DNA of 64,000 nt from Protonemura montana. Lineage: Eukaryota > Arthropoda > Insecta > Plecoptera > Nemouridae. Both the position numbers and the translations under genes were made by a program. The notes under the pieces are model-generated. The model was not told the origin of the DNA and searched no databases. It worked only from the letters and a program-made list of their open reading frames with translations. Below, in pieces: positions 20,130-29,503 of the stretch. The DNA is taken from contig OX387604.1 in the NCBI GenBank assembly GCA_947568835.1, forward strand, positions 23,713,076 to 23,777,075, given 5' to 3'. The number at the start of each line of letters is the position of its first letter. Within the stretch, counting starts at the first letter, position 1.

Positions 20130-22061
20130 TCACGCCACAGCCTTAGCGTAAGGTCTCGGCTTGCTGACGGTTTTGTCACCGTTTTCAGGAGACTCGTTGA
20201 GCATTAATAGTTCCTGCTCCTTTACAATTTTCTTTTTATGCTTAAAAATAAGCTTACGGTATCTCCACGAGAGATAGAGTAGCGGAACTAAGATTACAAA
20301 AAGTGCAGTCGACGAAATAGAGAGAGACAAATGGTGTGCCGAAATTGGTATTTTACTTTGTGCTTCGATTAAGCGTAGCTGAGTTTCCCACTGATGCATT
20401 GGAATAACAAGGGGTGGGCTCTTATTTTGCAAGATGGTTTTTAAAACAGTCTCTATTTGGTCGGTGGTGCCGAGAGAATGTACAGGGGTAGATCCGGTCG
20501 GTGAAAAGATGTCCGGGGTTAGTGGTACATGAAACTCCACATGCGTGGAAAGGTCCACAGACTCTGATACGTGGGGGAACAAAACAAATGTGTTGCTGTA
20601 CACATAGCAATTCGACGGGACCGTAATTTTCCCGGTTCCTTTAATCGTTAATGTTGAAATTTGGTTTGACGCGCCACTTGCAGCGGGACATTGAATGGTC
20701 AGTGACTCGGTCAGGACGCTGTAAAACCACGTGTCACTATCGAGTGCACGGAAAACTGAGGGATGGTAGAACAGGGAAATTTCTCGTTCGCACAGCAGAC
20801 TAGCCGTCGCCTCGTCGCCATTGAACAGAGCCAGGAGACAAGACTGTCCGGCGCTCGCCTTTCGGATAGCTTTTAGTGGAGGGCAAATCTTTATTACTCC
20901 TTCCTCACAAGCGTCCAAATCGTGGTTATTTAGCTCCACAAATAGTTGTTTGTCCTTGGAAATTGCAAAGAAGGGATGGGAAGGCTTGATATAAACGGCA
21001 CTGTGGTTCCTGAATATGGTTGGGAGTACGTGACTTTGGTACAGGTCGAAATAGCGATTGTTTGCCTTCACGGGTATTGTAATGAACAGGCGGATGGTGT
21101 TGCCGTAAGCCGTGGCGCAGACCCTTGCTAGCTCGTAGTATAAAAACAAATTGTCCAGATGCAGAGACGTGATAAATTCCAGATCGTTGGGCAGGAACGG
21201 TTCCACAGTGGTTAAAATATTTTGAAGCTTTGCCGGTGACAAGAAGAAGGAGCTAAGTTTTTTATTTGCAGTTAATTCTAAAGCGGATTGAAGTTGGTCT
21301 ACATTCTCCTTCAGTTGCGTAAGAGCGTAGCCAAGGGATCGCACTGCCGCGTTAATGGTGAATATATCGCTGATTGCGGGTGCAATGGTGTCGACTGTCC
21401 TCGTAAACGCTAATTGAACATTTGTAATTTTACCATTCAATTGACTCGCTATTTCCGCCAGGTTTCTAATGTCCACCGAGTTACGATTACCCACATTGGC
21501 AGTTTGGTTTATGAATGTTATTTGGTGAGCTAACAGATGAACGACCTCTTCGTCGGTTGAGGTCATACGAGACAATTTAGAGTTTATAATTTCGACATCG
21601 GAATTAACCGCTGTGCCAAATAGATATTTGAGGGATGTACCGACAAAATTAAAAGGGCTACGTTTGTTCATACGGTTCGCAGGGGCTAAGGTAAGCATAA
21701 TGTTATATAGTTGCGTCTCAATTTGATGCGCGGCTGAAAACAGAGTCGCGACATCTTTGTCAAGGGTTGATTTTACATTGAATGCGTCGTTTTGGAATAG
21801 TGTCGAAGTTGCCGTGAGGTTAAAATCCCCTATATTTCTCAATGTATTCAGAATGTTTCCTAAACCTGCCGCGTATTGGGTTATGTTTACATCGAGGGCG
21901 ATGACCCACTTATTTTGGCTTAGCAAGACACTCTTGCTGGGGTCCCGAATGAAAATCATCCCCTTGTTGAATTCATCGTTCGAGACGTTCGCGTAGCCGG
22001 TCCCGGCACTACCTGCGGTCGCGCCAAGAAGGCTCCACAGAATCAGCACAGCGAAAATCAT
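20130..22061 (-). CDS. env: Gypsy-A envelope (F-like) protein, 643 aa
   Basis: A single open frame with the layout of the F-like envelope proteins of insect errantiviruses and baculoviruses. It has an N-terminal hydrophobic signal (about residues 3-18), a basic cleavage-type site ending in KR at 133-134 followed directly by a hydrophobic fusion-peptide-like stretch (about 136-150), a long ectodomain with helical segments, a C-terminal membrane span (about 580-599) and a basic cytoplasmic tail. It follows pol by about 125 bp and would be expressed from a spliced RNA, as in gypsy. In this family such proteins sit in membranes and mediate fusion. Whether this one functions cannot be judged from sequence. 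No internal break is visible. Confidence 0.9.
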   Translation of the reverse strand: MIFAVLILWSLLGATAGSAGTGYANVSNDEFNKGMIFIRDPSKSVLLSQNKWVIALDVNITQYAAGLGNILNTLRNIGDFNLTATSTLFQNDAFNVKSTLDKDVATLFSAAHQIETQLYNIMLTLAPANRMNKRSPFNFVGTSLKYLFGTAVNSDVEIINSKLSRMTSTDEEVVHLLAHQITFINQTANVGNRNSVDIRNLAEIASQLNGKITNVQLAFTRTVDTIAPAISDIFTINAAVRSLGYALTQLKENVDQLQSALELTANKKLSSFFLSPAKLQNILTTVEPFLPNDLEFITSLHLDNLFLYYELARVCATAYGNTIRLFITIPVKANNRYFDLYQSHVLPTIFRNHSAVYIKPSHPFFAISKDKQLFVELNNHDLDACEEGVIKICPPLKAIRKASAGQSCLLALFNGDEATASLLCEREISLFYHPSVFRALDSDTWFYSVLTESLTIQCPAASGASNQISTLTIKGTGKITVPSNCYVYSNTFVLFPHVSESVDLSTHVEFHVPLTPDIFSPTGSTPVHSLGTTDQIETVLKTILQNKSPPLVIPMHQWETQLRLIEAQSKIPISAHHLSLSISSTALFVILVPLLYLSWRYRKLIFKHKKKIVKEQELLMLNESPENGDKTVSKPRPYAKAVA

Positions 22062-22187
22062 GATGCGCGTCGAATCTGAAAATGAGTATTAATACTTCCT
22101 ACCCTATTGCTAAGTTATGTTAACCAACCGTTCACATTTAGAAAATAAAGACAGTGCTTGTAACGAGATCTATTAATATAAACTACC

Positions 22188-25100
22188 TTAGACCTTATAA
22201 TACACATGTTTGGGCGGGCGTAGCTGGTACCGAGCCTTAGCGGTCGAGGTAGGTCCTGCCGTTTCGCAAGGTGATGGGGTATCATCGCTCGGCTCATTGT
22301 CCTCGGTTACCGCGAATGATGACGAAGGTATTGAGTCCGCAATATTTTCGACCCTCCCCGCGTCCATGGTTCGAGACTGTGAATTTATCGCAGTGGGCTC
22401 GGGTCCTTCGACGGAAGCGTGGTGCGTGTTAGGGTCAGCGACAGGTGTAACGAGAATATTGTCGCGCAAATCGTAAAACCTGGGAGCTCTCGGCAGTGTT
22501 GGGACTGGGTCATCTGCGACGGACGGTGGCGAGTCTTCGTCAGATTCGCTACCCTCTAGCTCCCGATCGCTTACACAATCAAAAGGTTTAAGCCGATTGG
22601 CGTGCACAGTTTGTTGTTTTCCCGAGGTTATGTCGCGTACCGTGAACGTAACGGGTCCCTCCTGTGATACAATGCGCATCGGCCCCTTGTACTTTTTGCG
22701 CAATTTCTTTGCCGTATTAATTTTGACTACTGGGTCGAATAAATAGACTTTGTCATAAACTTTTAATTCGCAGGGCTTAGTTTTCTTGTTGTATTGTTTT
22801 TCCCGGTATTCTAAATGTTTTTTTATGGTTTCGTTCACTTTTACATATGCGTCCGCGAGGCGTTTCCTTATAACCTCGGCGTACGACTCTTGCGTGTGCT
22901 TGGTCTTATCGAGTGAGTTTACCGGACGGGTGATTGTGTCATACGGGATGGGCATGTCGTATCCGTAAAGCAAGAAAAAGCCACTTTCGTTTGTCGACGT
23001 GTTAATTGCGCTCCTGAGGGCAATCAGCATAAATGGTACGTATTCGTCCCAATCCGTGTGTGATTTGTTGACGTAGTGGCTTAATAAATCGGCCATTACT
23101 CGGTGTACTCGCTCAATTGCTCCGTTTACGTGGGGGGAGTACGCCGTAGTGTAATTGTGCTTTAATCGGAGTATGCTGCACACCTCATTAAGCAATTTAG
23201 ATGCAAAATTTTGACCCCTGTCTGTAATCAGCTGTTCCGGTACCCCATGCTTTTCAATAACGTTTTCGAAAAAGGCTTTAGCAACGGTCTTCGCGGACTG
23301 GTCCTTGATAGGGACCGCGATGACGTACCGGGAGTACGCGTCGATGAAGGTCAAAAGATGTTTATTTCCGTTGTTCGTTACGGGGAAGGGACCCAGACAG
23401 TCCATGTGTGTCCGTGCAAACGGTCGTAGAACCTCGTTGTACCGTTGGAGGGGAACCTTTCGCAGATGAGGCGAAATCTTTCGTTCGGCACACGAAGTGC
23501 ATTGGGCGCAATACAGTTTCGCGTCGGCGGCAAGGGTGTGCCAGAAAAATTTTGACCTGAGGAGTTTGGTAGTACGTTCCACTCCCTGATGGCCACTATA
23601 CGGTAGATTGTGATAATTATTTAGGATGCGAAGTTTCATTGACGCCGGAATTACGAGTTTGTCCTCTCGCTCATTCGCTGAGCGCAGGCGATAGAGGACC
23701 CCTTCATCGTCTAGAGCGAAGTCTTCGTCACTGGCGTTGTCGGTCTCGAGTTTAGTGATTAGCGGCTTTAATGCGTTGTCGGCCCTTTGTTCATCTTTGA
23801 TGCGCTGTCGATCGTAAATGGGCTCGCACAACGGGTTGACGGCATTAATGCGTATGCGGCTCATTCCATCGGCGTGGGGAATAGAGGTGCCAGGTTTATA
23901 TTTAATTGTATATTCGTATTCGGCCAGTAAAGCAACCCAGTTTAGTTGACGCGGTGACTTATTTTCCCTTGCGATGAGAAATTGAATGGGACGATGGTCG
24001 GTGAAAATGGTGAAATGTCTGCCGTAAAGGTATATCCTAAAATGTTTTATCCCACTAACAATGGCCGTGAGCTCGCGCTCGTATGTAGAATAATTTTGCT
24101 CGGCCTTATTTAGTTGCCTGGAATAGTATGCGACTGGTAGGTCCTGTCCGCTGACCTCTTGGCTCAAAATTGCGGAAATGGCATACTGGGATGCGTCGCA
24201 GGTCAATATAAACTCCTTATTAAAATCTGGGTAACAGAGAATGGGATCGGAGCAAAGTGCCGTCTTCAGTTCGTCGAAAGCACGCTCTTGTTCCTCCTGC
24301 CATATAAACGGTTGGTCTTTCTTCGTAAGCAATGTTAACATTTTTGCTACCTGCGCGAACCGGGGTATCATACGCCTATAGAAACCCACAATCCCGATGA
24401 ATTGTTTAACTTCGGTTGCGTTGGAGGGGGTGGGGTACTCCTTTATTGCCCTAATTTTGTCGGGATTGGCCTTAACACCATTGCTGGAAATGATATGTCC
24501 TAAGTAGTCAACACTTTCTTTTAGGAATGAGCATTTCTGGGGTTTTAGTCTCAGATTAGAGCCCCTGAGCCGTTCAAAAACCTCCCGGAGCCTTCTCACA
24601 TGCTCGTCGGCTGTCGATGAGTGAACCACGATGTCGTCCAGATACGTATAACAGCTGACCCCGGTCAATCCTACTAGTACGGAGTCAATCATGCGCTGGA
24701 AGGTCGCCGGTGCTCCAGATAAGCCGAACGCGAGACGCTTGTAGTGATAATGCCCGTTATAGGTGGAAAAGCCAGTTTTCTCTCGGTCGTCGGGATGGAT
24801 CTCAACTTGATAATAGCTGGAGGCCATGTCCAGAACAGTGAAGTACTTCGCGTTGTTCAAGGACGCCAGGGTTTCGCTTATCATCGGGAGGGGGTACGAG
24901 TCCTTCTTCGTGACCTCATTTAAAGCTCTGAAGTCCGTAACAAAACGAAATTGTGGTATGCCATCAAGTGACTTTTTGGAGACAATTATTACCGGCGCGT
25001 TCCATGGACTAAAACTCCTAACAATAACACCTTGTTCGAGCATTTCTTTTGTGAACGTATCGACAAGCGGACGCTGCGAAAAGGGTATCCTAAATGGTGG

Positions 25101-26423
25101 CCGATTTATTGGTTGAGCGTCACCTGTGTCAATTCGGTGCTGGACATTTACAGCGCAGCCTAACGACTCACCTTCTTTATAAAATAATTCCTTGTATTCC
25201 TTTAGCAGGTCGCGTACCTTGGCTCTTTCGCCGGGTGGTAAATGTTGAATAGAGCACAAGGTGTCTATATCAACTTGTTTGGATCTACCTACCTGCGTAC
25301 TCGACACGGCGGACACCCTTAAGCTGGGCGGCATTGTCTCCACCAACTCGACATCTCCGACGTATGTGCGAGCGGGAATCTCCAGATCCGTATTGCTAAT
25401 ATTTACAAATTTAAGTTGTACAGCTAAATCGCTGCGTTGATTGGAAACTACCCTCGAAGCCATAATTCCTTTGATTAGGATCTCCGCAGGGTGAAAAATT
25501 AATGACAGTGGCGCAGCCGAGGTGGTGTCGTCTTCTCCCACTCTCTGACGCTGACGACCTAAACACAAATGCTCGCTTCGAGCAGGCACGACTACCGTGT
25601 CGGCCAGATTTACACGGGAAAATAACCTATTCCCTACTTGCGACATTAAAAGATCACTAGAGCTAGGGTTCGGGAATGCCGCAGCATCTACTTTGAGACT
25701 ACTAGCAGGCTTCCCCTGGTCCGGACGATTACGCGACTCTTTGCTCGCGCGAACGGCTGGTTTCGACGTCAGGGCTGCGCTTCTGGCAGCGGCGAGGGGC
25801 GTGCACTCCCCTTGCCGTACCTGTTCGCTCGAAAGCGGCGCCTTGTCCACCGCGAAGCGGTCCTCGCGACTCTCACCTACTCCGTCCATTCCCTTGGGCG
25901 TTGGACACGTAGCGAGAGCGGATTGCGCCTTGACGTTGTCGCGGGGTTCCACCTGACCGTTGTTGCCATAACGGACTTGTTTATAGCTATTGATTCTATT
26001 TCTAGGGACGATCGTTTCTAAAGCTAGTTTATGGTCTCGGTGACACATACTATCCGTATCTAATTCTATTCTAAAACCGTAATACCGAAGGAAATCTAGT
26101 CCGAGAAGCCCGTCGGTGTCTAGATGGAGGCTGTCATCACAGACTAGCACTGTCCATATGTAAGTCGCGGTACCTAATATTAGAGTTACCTCGCATGTAC
26201 CTACTATTGGCAGTTCATGCCCGGTAATGCCCACCGTGGGGTTGTCTACGCTATTGTAGGCAATGGTTAGACCACTCTTTTTGATAGTGGACTCCGTTAT
26301 CATTGATATTACGGCCCCAGTGTCAATTAAGAGCTGCGCGGGCGTGACTTGCGTTGGCCCTCGCAGGTGGCAATGTACAGCTTTTGCCATGTACTGGTCG
26401 TTACGGCTCCAGTTGCATGGCAC
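22188..26423 (-). CDS. pol: Gypsy-A polyprotein: protease, reverse transcriptase, RNase H, integrase (~1411 aa)
   Basis: One continuous frame. The aspartic protease motif LLIDTGAV lies at about residues 31-38. Reverse transcriptase follows, with FVTDFRALNEV and the YLDD catalytic box at 594-597. RNase H shows LTCDASQYAISA. Integrase shows a histidine/cysteine zinc site (HQGVERT...CAQCTSC) and a catalytic core with HMDCLGPF, ITDRGQNF (D1068) and NGAIERVH. The C-terminal part has a KYKGPMRIV chromodomain-like region. The listed start is not an ATG: pol overlaps the end of gag in the -1 frame, so it is probably made by ribosomal frameshifting as in Ty3/gypsy elements. All catalytic residues I checked are present, so it appears intact. 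Confidence 0.95.
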   Translation of the reverse strand: MPCNWSRNDQYMAKAVHCHLRGPTQVTPAQLLIDTGAVISMITESTIKKSGLTIAYNSVDNPTVGITGHELPIVGTCEVTLILGTATYIWTVLVCDDSLHLDTDGLLGLDFLRYYGFRIELDTDSMCHRDHKLALETIVPRNRINSYKQVRYGNNGQVEPRDNVKAQSALATCPTPKGMDGVGESREDRFAVDKAPLSSEQVRQGECTPLAAARSAALTSKPAVRASKESRNRPDQGKPASSLKVDAAAFPNPSSSDLLMSQVGNRLFSRVNLADTVVVPARSEHLCLGRQRQRVGEDDTTSAAPLSLIFHPAEILIKGIMASRVVSNQRSDLAVQLKFVNISNTDLEIPARTYVGDVELVETMPPSLRVSAVSSTQVGRSKQVDIDTLCSIQHLPPGERAKVRDLLKEYKELFYKEGESLGCAVNVQHRIDTGDAQPINRPPFRIPFSQRPLVDTFTKEMLEQGVIVRSFSPWNAPVIIVSKKSLDGIPQFRFVTDFRALNEVTKKDSYPLPMISETLASLNNAKYFTVLDMASSYYQVEIHPDDREKTGFSTYNGHYHYKRLAFGLSGAPATFQRMIDSVLVGLTGVSCYTYLDDIVVHSSTADEHVRRLREVFERLRGSNLRLKPQKCSFLKESVDYLGHIISSNGVKANPDKIRAIKEYPTPSNATEVKQFIGIVGFYRRMIPRFAQVAKMLTLLTKKDQPFIWQEEQERAFDELKTALCSDPILCYPDFNKEFILTCDASQYAISAILSQEVSGQDLPVAYYSRQLNKAEQNYSTYERELTAIVSGIKHFRIYLYGRHFTIFTDHRPIQFLIARENKSPRQLNWVALLAEYEYTIKYKPGTSIPHADGMSRIRINAVNPLCEPIYDRQRIKDEQRADNALKPLITKLETDNASDEDFALDDEGVLYRLRSANEREDKLVIPASMKLRILNNYHNLPYSGHQGVERTTKLLRSKFFWHTLAADAKLYCAQCTSCAERKISPHLRKVPLQRYNEVLRPFARTHMDCLGPFPVTNNGNKHLLTFIDAYSRYVIAVPIKDQSAKTVAKAFFENVIEKHGVPEQLITDRGQNFASKLLNEVCSILRLKHNYTTAYSPHVNGAIERVHRVMADLLSHYVNKSHTDWDEYVPFMLIALRSAINTSTNESGFFLLYGYDMPIPYDTITRPVNSLDKTKHTQESYAEVIRKRLADAYVKVNETIKKHLEYREKQYNKKTKPCELKVYDKVYLFDPVVKINTAKKLRKKYKGPMRIVSQEGPVTFTVRDITSGKQQTVHANRLKPFDCVSDRELEGSESDEDSPPSVADDPVPTLPRAPRFYDLRDNILVTPVADPNTHHASVEGPEPTAINSQSRTMDAGRVENIADSIPSSSFAVTEDNEPSDDTPSPCETAGPTSTAKARYQLRPPKHVYYKV

Positions 26424-26443
26424 CGTCCATGGATGAGTCGGCC

Positions 26444-27454
26444 TTACATCTGTGGGCGATATGTAGGGCCGGTCGGAAAATGTTGGCGCGACGCCGTATT
26501 CGAATTCGGAGGTGGGGTACCGGCGAACGGGTTAAACGGTGGCACGCTAAAGTTCGGCCACGAGGATGCGGCTTGCGGAGCCGGCTGCTGTTCAAAAGGG
26601 GCGCTGTAATGGGGCCCTGGGTTTTGCCGTTGCCACGGCCGAGGGGATTCGTGATTTTGCCAGCCTGCCGGGATCGGAGGACTCGGGCACATTTTAACCG
26701 TATGGCCTCTGCCGCCGCATCGAAAGCACACCACGAAAGGGAGAGTTTCCGTGCGGGCCCTCTCAGGACGCTGCGACGCGTGGGTCGGCGCATTAGACTC
26801 GGTTTTGGCCCTTGGCGGTGCCGGTTCCGGTGCCGGTGCCTGAACGGCGGAAATATGCCGGTTGCCCCCCATTAAACTTTCGTAATATTCTTCCCGTTCG
26901 GCTAGCTCCACCGCGGCGGTAAAGGTATTGGGGTCGGCGTGCATCACGAACCGTTTGGGCGGGCCGCGCAGGCCCTCGACGAAACGGCCGAGCAATGTTT
27001 CCTCAAGGACCTTGCGTCTGACTTGATTCTCGGCCTCGTTCGCGGTCTTAATTAGCGTCGAACGCCCGACAATTTTCAGCCTCGTGGCATACTGCTGGAC
27101 GGTCTCCGCTGGCCGTTGGACGCACGAAAGAAGCGCGGAACTCCTCGCGATCGATGTGTCGCGGCGCGAAAAACACTCGGTGATTGCCTTTTTCAGGATC
27201 ACATAGTCCGCGGATTTTAATTCGGACTCACCTTCGAGAAAGTCTCGGGCCTGCCCCTTAAGTTTGAGTCTGGCTATCCCTGCCTGGTGCTCCGGGCTCC
27301 AGTTGCCTAGCAGGGCGGCTTCCTCGATTGATTCAAAATATCGCGCGGCGGAAATCGAGTTCGCGGCGCCCGTAAAATCTTCCACAAAGGCAAGCATGCC
27401 TCCTATATTAACATGCACTGCCTCGGAGGGCGTCGGGGTCGGCGGATCGGACAT
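26444..27454 (-). CDS. gag: Gypsy-A Gag, 336 aa
   Basis: The start is taken as the ATG at 27454; the frame is open further upstream to 27532, but that part reads like leader. The N-terminal half resembles a retrotransposon capsid (ARYFESIEEAALLGNW, then ARDFLEGE and ECFSRRDTS). The C-terminal half has one CCHC zinc knuckle, CFRCGGRGHTVKMC, for RNA binding, followed by a proline-rich tail. The stop at 26444 overlaps pol in a different frame, in keeping with -1 frameshifting. No break is seen. Confidence 0.9.
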   Translation of the reverse strand: MSDPPTPTPSEAVHVNIGGMLAFVEDFTGAANSISAARYFESIEEAALLGNWSPEHQAGIARLKLKGQARDFLEGESELKSADYVILKKAITECFSRRDTSIARSSALLSCVQRPAETVQQYATRLKIVGRSTLIKTANEAENQVRRKVLEETLLGRFVEGLRGPPKRFVMHADPNTFTAAVELAEREEYYESLMGGNRHISAVQAPAPEPAPPRAKTESNAPTHASQRPERARTETLPFVVCFRCGGRGHTVKMCPSPPIPAGWQNHESPRPWQRQNPGPHYSAPFEQQPAPQAASSWPNFSVPPFNPFAGTPPPNSNTASRQHFPTGPTYRPQM

Positions 27455-27603
27455 TTTAAACGAGAACGGAGTGACGAGAGAACGAAAATCGGATTTTGAA
27501 AGAAAAATAAACACTTCGGAAAACGGTTGCACTGATTTGAGCTAAATTAAACACTTCCTAAATTAACACGCTCCAAATCCATTCTAGACGGGTCCATTGA
27601 ATC

Positions 27604-27622
27604 CCACCAGTCTGCCAACCAA
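27604..27622 (-). promoter_or_regulatory. Gypsy-A primer-binding region
   Basis: On the transcribed strand the bases just after the 5' LTR read TTGGTTGGCAGACTGGTGG. The TGGCAGACTGGTGGGATTC portion looks like the complement of a tRNA 3' end (…CAGTCTGCCA), offset about 5 bases from the LTR. The tRNA identity is not resolved. Confidence 0.55.
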
Positions 27623-28159
27623 TGTAACAACCTGCTGCCTTGACGAGGCGCAGTGCTAGATCTACTTGGTAGCGTAGAGTATCCGCTGCCACCACGTTCG
27701 TAGGGTAGCGTGGAGACGAACGACCTCCGGAGGCTGGATGGGTCCTTGTCCGTTAGGACGCTACACGTCGAGGATGGATATGGAGTCGTGTGTCTAGTGA
27801 CTAAACTACATGCTAGTTAGAATGAGACAGTTTATTGTGGCTTACATGTTATAAGTTGATCTCACGTTGGCACGTCCGCACAGGTTGAAGGGTCGCCGGA
27901 AAGAGAGCGAGTTTTGGGGCGGGAGCTGTATTTAAGGCAGTCACTATAATAGCTGGCGTCTGCCCTCGGGCGACACCCATGAGGTGCAGGACACTGTGGG
28001 CTCGAGGACGAAGGCCGAGAGCCATTGTTGGAAGTTACGTCAAAAGGGGTTGTAAACTAGGTGACTTGCTAAGAGTCGGGAGGGTAAGAATTTAGAAAGC
28101 GTGAGAAGGTTTGAGGACAAAATGACAGAATACATGTTCGTGGAATGTGCCTTATTACA
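27623..28159 (-). repeat. Gypsy-A 5' LTR (537 bp)
   Basis: Same length as the left LTR and, by reading, the same sequence. It acts as promoter for the minus-strand transcript through the TATA-like TTAAATA (about 27929-27935). Confidence 0.95.
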
Positions 28160-28177
28160 CATCCATGCGTGCGTACA

Positions 28178-29385
28178 TCATTGAAGCGTTTCTTCGTCGG
28201 CATTGTCGATCATGTCACTATAGGCATTGTAGCATTCCCTATCACACCTGCATACGTCGATGCATCCAATTCCATTGCTATTGCACGTGCAAGTGGGGTT
28301 TATGCTGCAGGATTTCTTGGACTTGACTGAAATTTTGCAACATTTCCATGGCTGTTTGACCCTCGAAATATACAGGTAAGACGAACTTTCTGCCCAGGCT
28401 CTGACACCAGCCACTATCTTCGGGACCTATCACCACAAATAATAAAAAAAATAATAATAAGAAGAAAAATAGAGACGACATTTAAATTCTAATTCAAAAA
28501 CCTCTGATAGCTTTGAATATTACTTTGGCAAACTTAAGCCACATTTTTGGAAATAGCACGTGCGAGTTTACCTAAGTGCTACATTACCATGCAGCTCGTC
28601 GAAGGTGCTGATGAAATGCCCCTTCGCTCGGGAGTATATTGGCAATTGAGATAGGTCGCGACACTGCTATCTTAAAACGCAGCGCATTTAGCGAGTAATT
28701 ATACTGTCGGAATTTCTTGTTTGTATCGTACAATTTAACCACCAAACTTCGAGCGGTGCTCACCTTTTCCAAAATGTCTGAAAAATTGGCCAAAAGTGAC
28801 AACTCGTCTCGGGTCATTTTATTCAGTTGACGCCAGAGCCTTTTTTTACCGATTCCGAAAAACGTTTAAAACAGTGTCACAGCCGGACAGTGCATGGGGC
28901 TGCAGGTAAAGCGATGCTTATTGGGAGCCCAATTTTCAATGCAATTTCGTGTACAGGAATGAACCGATGTGCATCAGTGCTTTTCCCGACTGATCCCGTT
29001 TTTGCTGATATAACAGCCCAATAGAAAGAAAACTGAGCACATGATGCCTGGGAGGTTTCCTGTGCAATAGTGGAATGAGATGGTTTGGTCCTTGCTGTTG
29101 CTAATTAGTTTATTGTGTATTAAATACTTGTAGGTGACACGAACTTGCCACTTTAGTGTCTACACCCTCAGCAATGAGGAATTCCCTGTATTTTTCGCAA
29201 ACGTTGGGAATTGGTATAATTTTCCATCTCCTCATTTTATCCGAAATAAACGCTTGTGTGTTGACAGCAGCGCGATCGTATTGTGAGACGGTTTGGACCT
29301 TTTTACATGCCTCTATGCTGTTAGCACTCAGATATTTCGACAAACTGCATGGTAGCTGGCGTTTACCTCAAAGAGGGAACCGAAT
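28178..29385 (-). pseudogene. Academ-like protein remnant (copy 3), internally deleted
   Basis: Minus-strand segments line up with three parts of the copy 1 protein. At 29385-29110 are SYHAVCRNI (second zinc module) and IPIPNVCEKYREFLIAEGVD, matching PLPLVCTKFREFLIHEGVD in copy 1. At about 28930-28584 are LSGCDTV and then LSLLANFSDIL...VSTARSLVV...HQHLRRAAW, matching the region after the FEN-like HALTGCDS motif. At about 28440-28178 is the CXC-type finger, SCSINPTCTCNSNGIGCIDV, with a frameshift just before it. Roughly 900 residues between the first two blocks, including most of the nuclease, are gone. This is a dead copy, probably non-autonomous. Confidence 0.7.
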
Positions 29386-29503
29386 GTCATTCGATTTAAA
29401 ATTACCTCGTCATTTCTCTCTTTGGTTGCTTTCAATACATTTTCCCTCGGTGCAAAAATTCCCTCATTTTCCCTCATTTGCCAGTCGGTGCAAGAAGAGG
29501 AAT

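Larger units (their letters stand above)
18326..28159 (-). mobile_element. Full-length Gypsy/Ty3 errantivirus-like retroelement (Gypsy-A), 9.8 kb
   Basis: Two 537-bp LTRs with TG...CA ends flank gag, pol and env on the minus strand. A 4-bp target duplication 'catc' lies at 18322-18325 and 28160-28163. The LTRs look identical by direct reading and all three genes are open, so this insertion looks very young and possibly competent. The order gag (27454), pol (26423) and env (22061), with a primer-binding region beside the right LTR and a purine tract beside the left LTR, fixes the transcription direction as right to left. It sits inside Academ-like copy 3. Confidence 0.95.

Noticed and set aside
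22210-26875. Plus-strand frames opposite Gypsy-A pol and gag
   Set aside because: Shadows of well-supported minus-strand genes.
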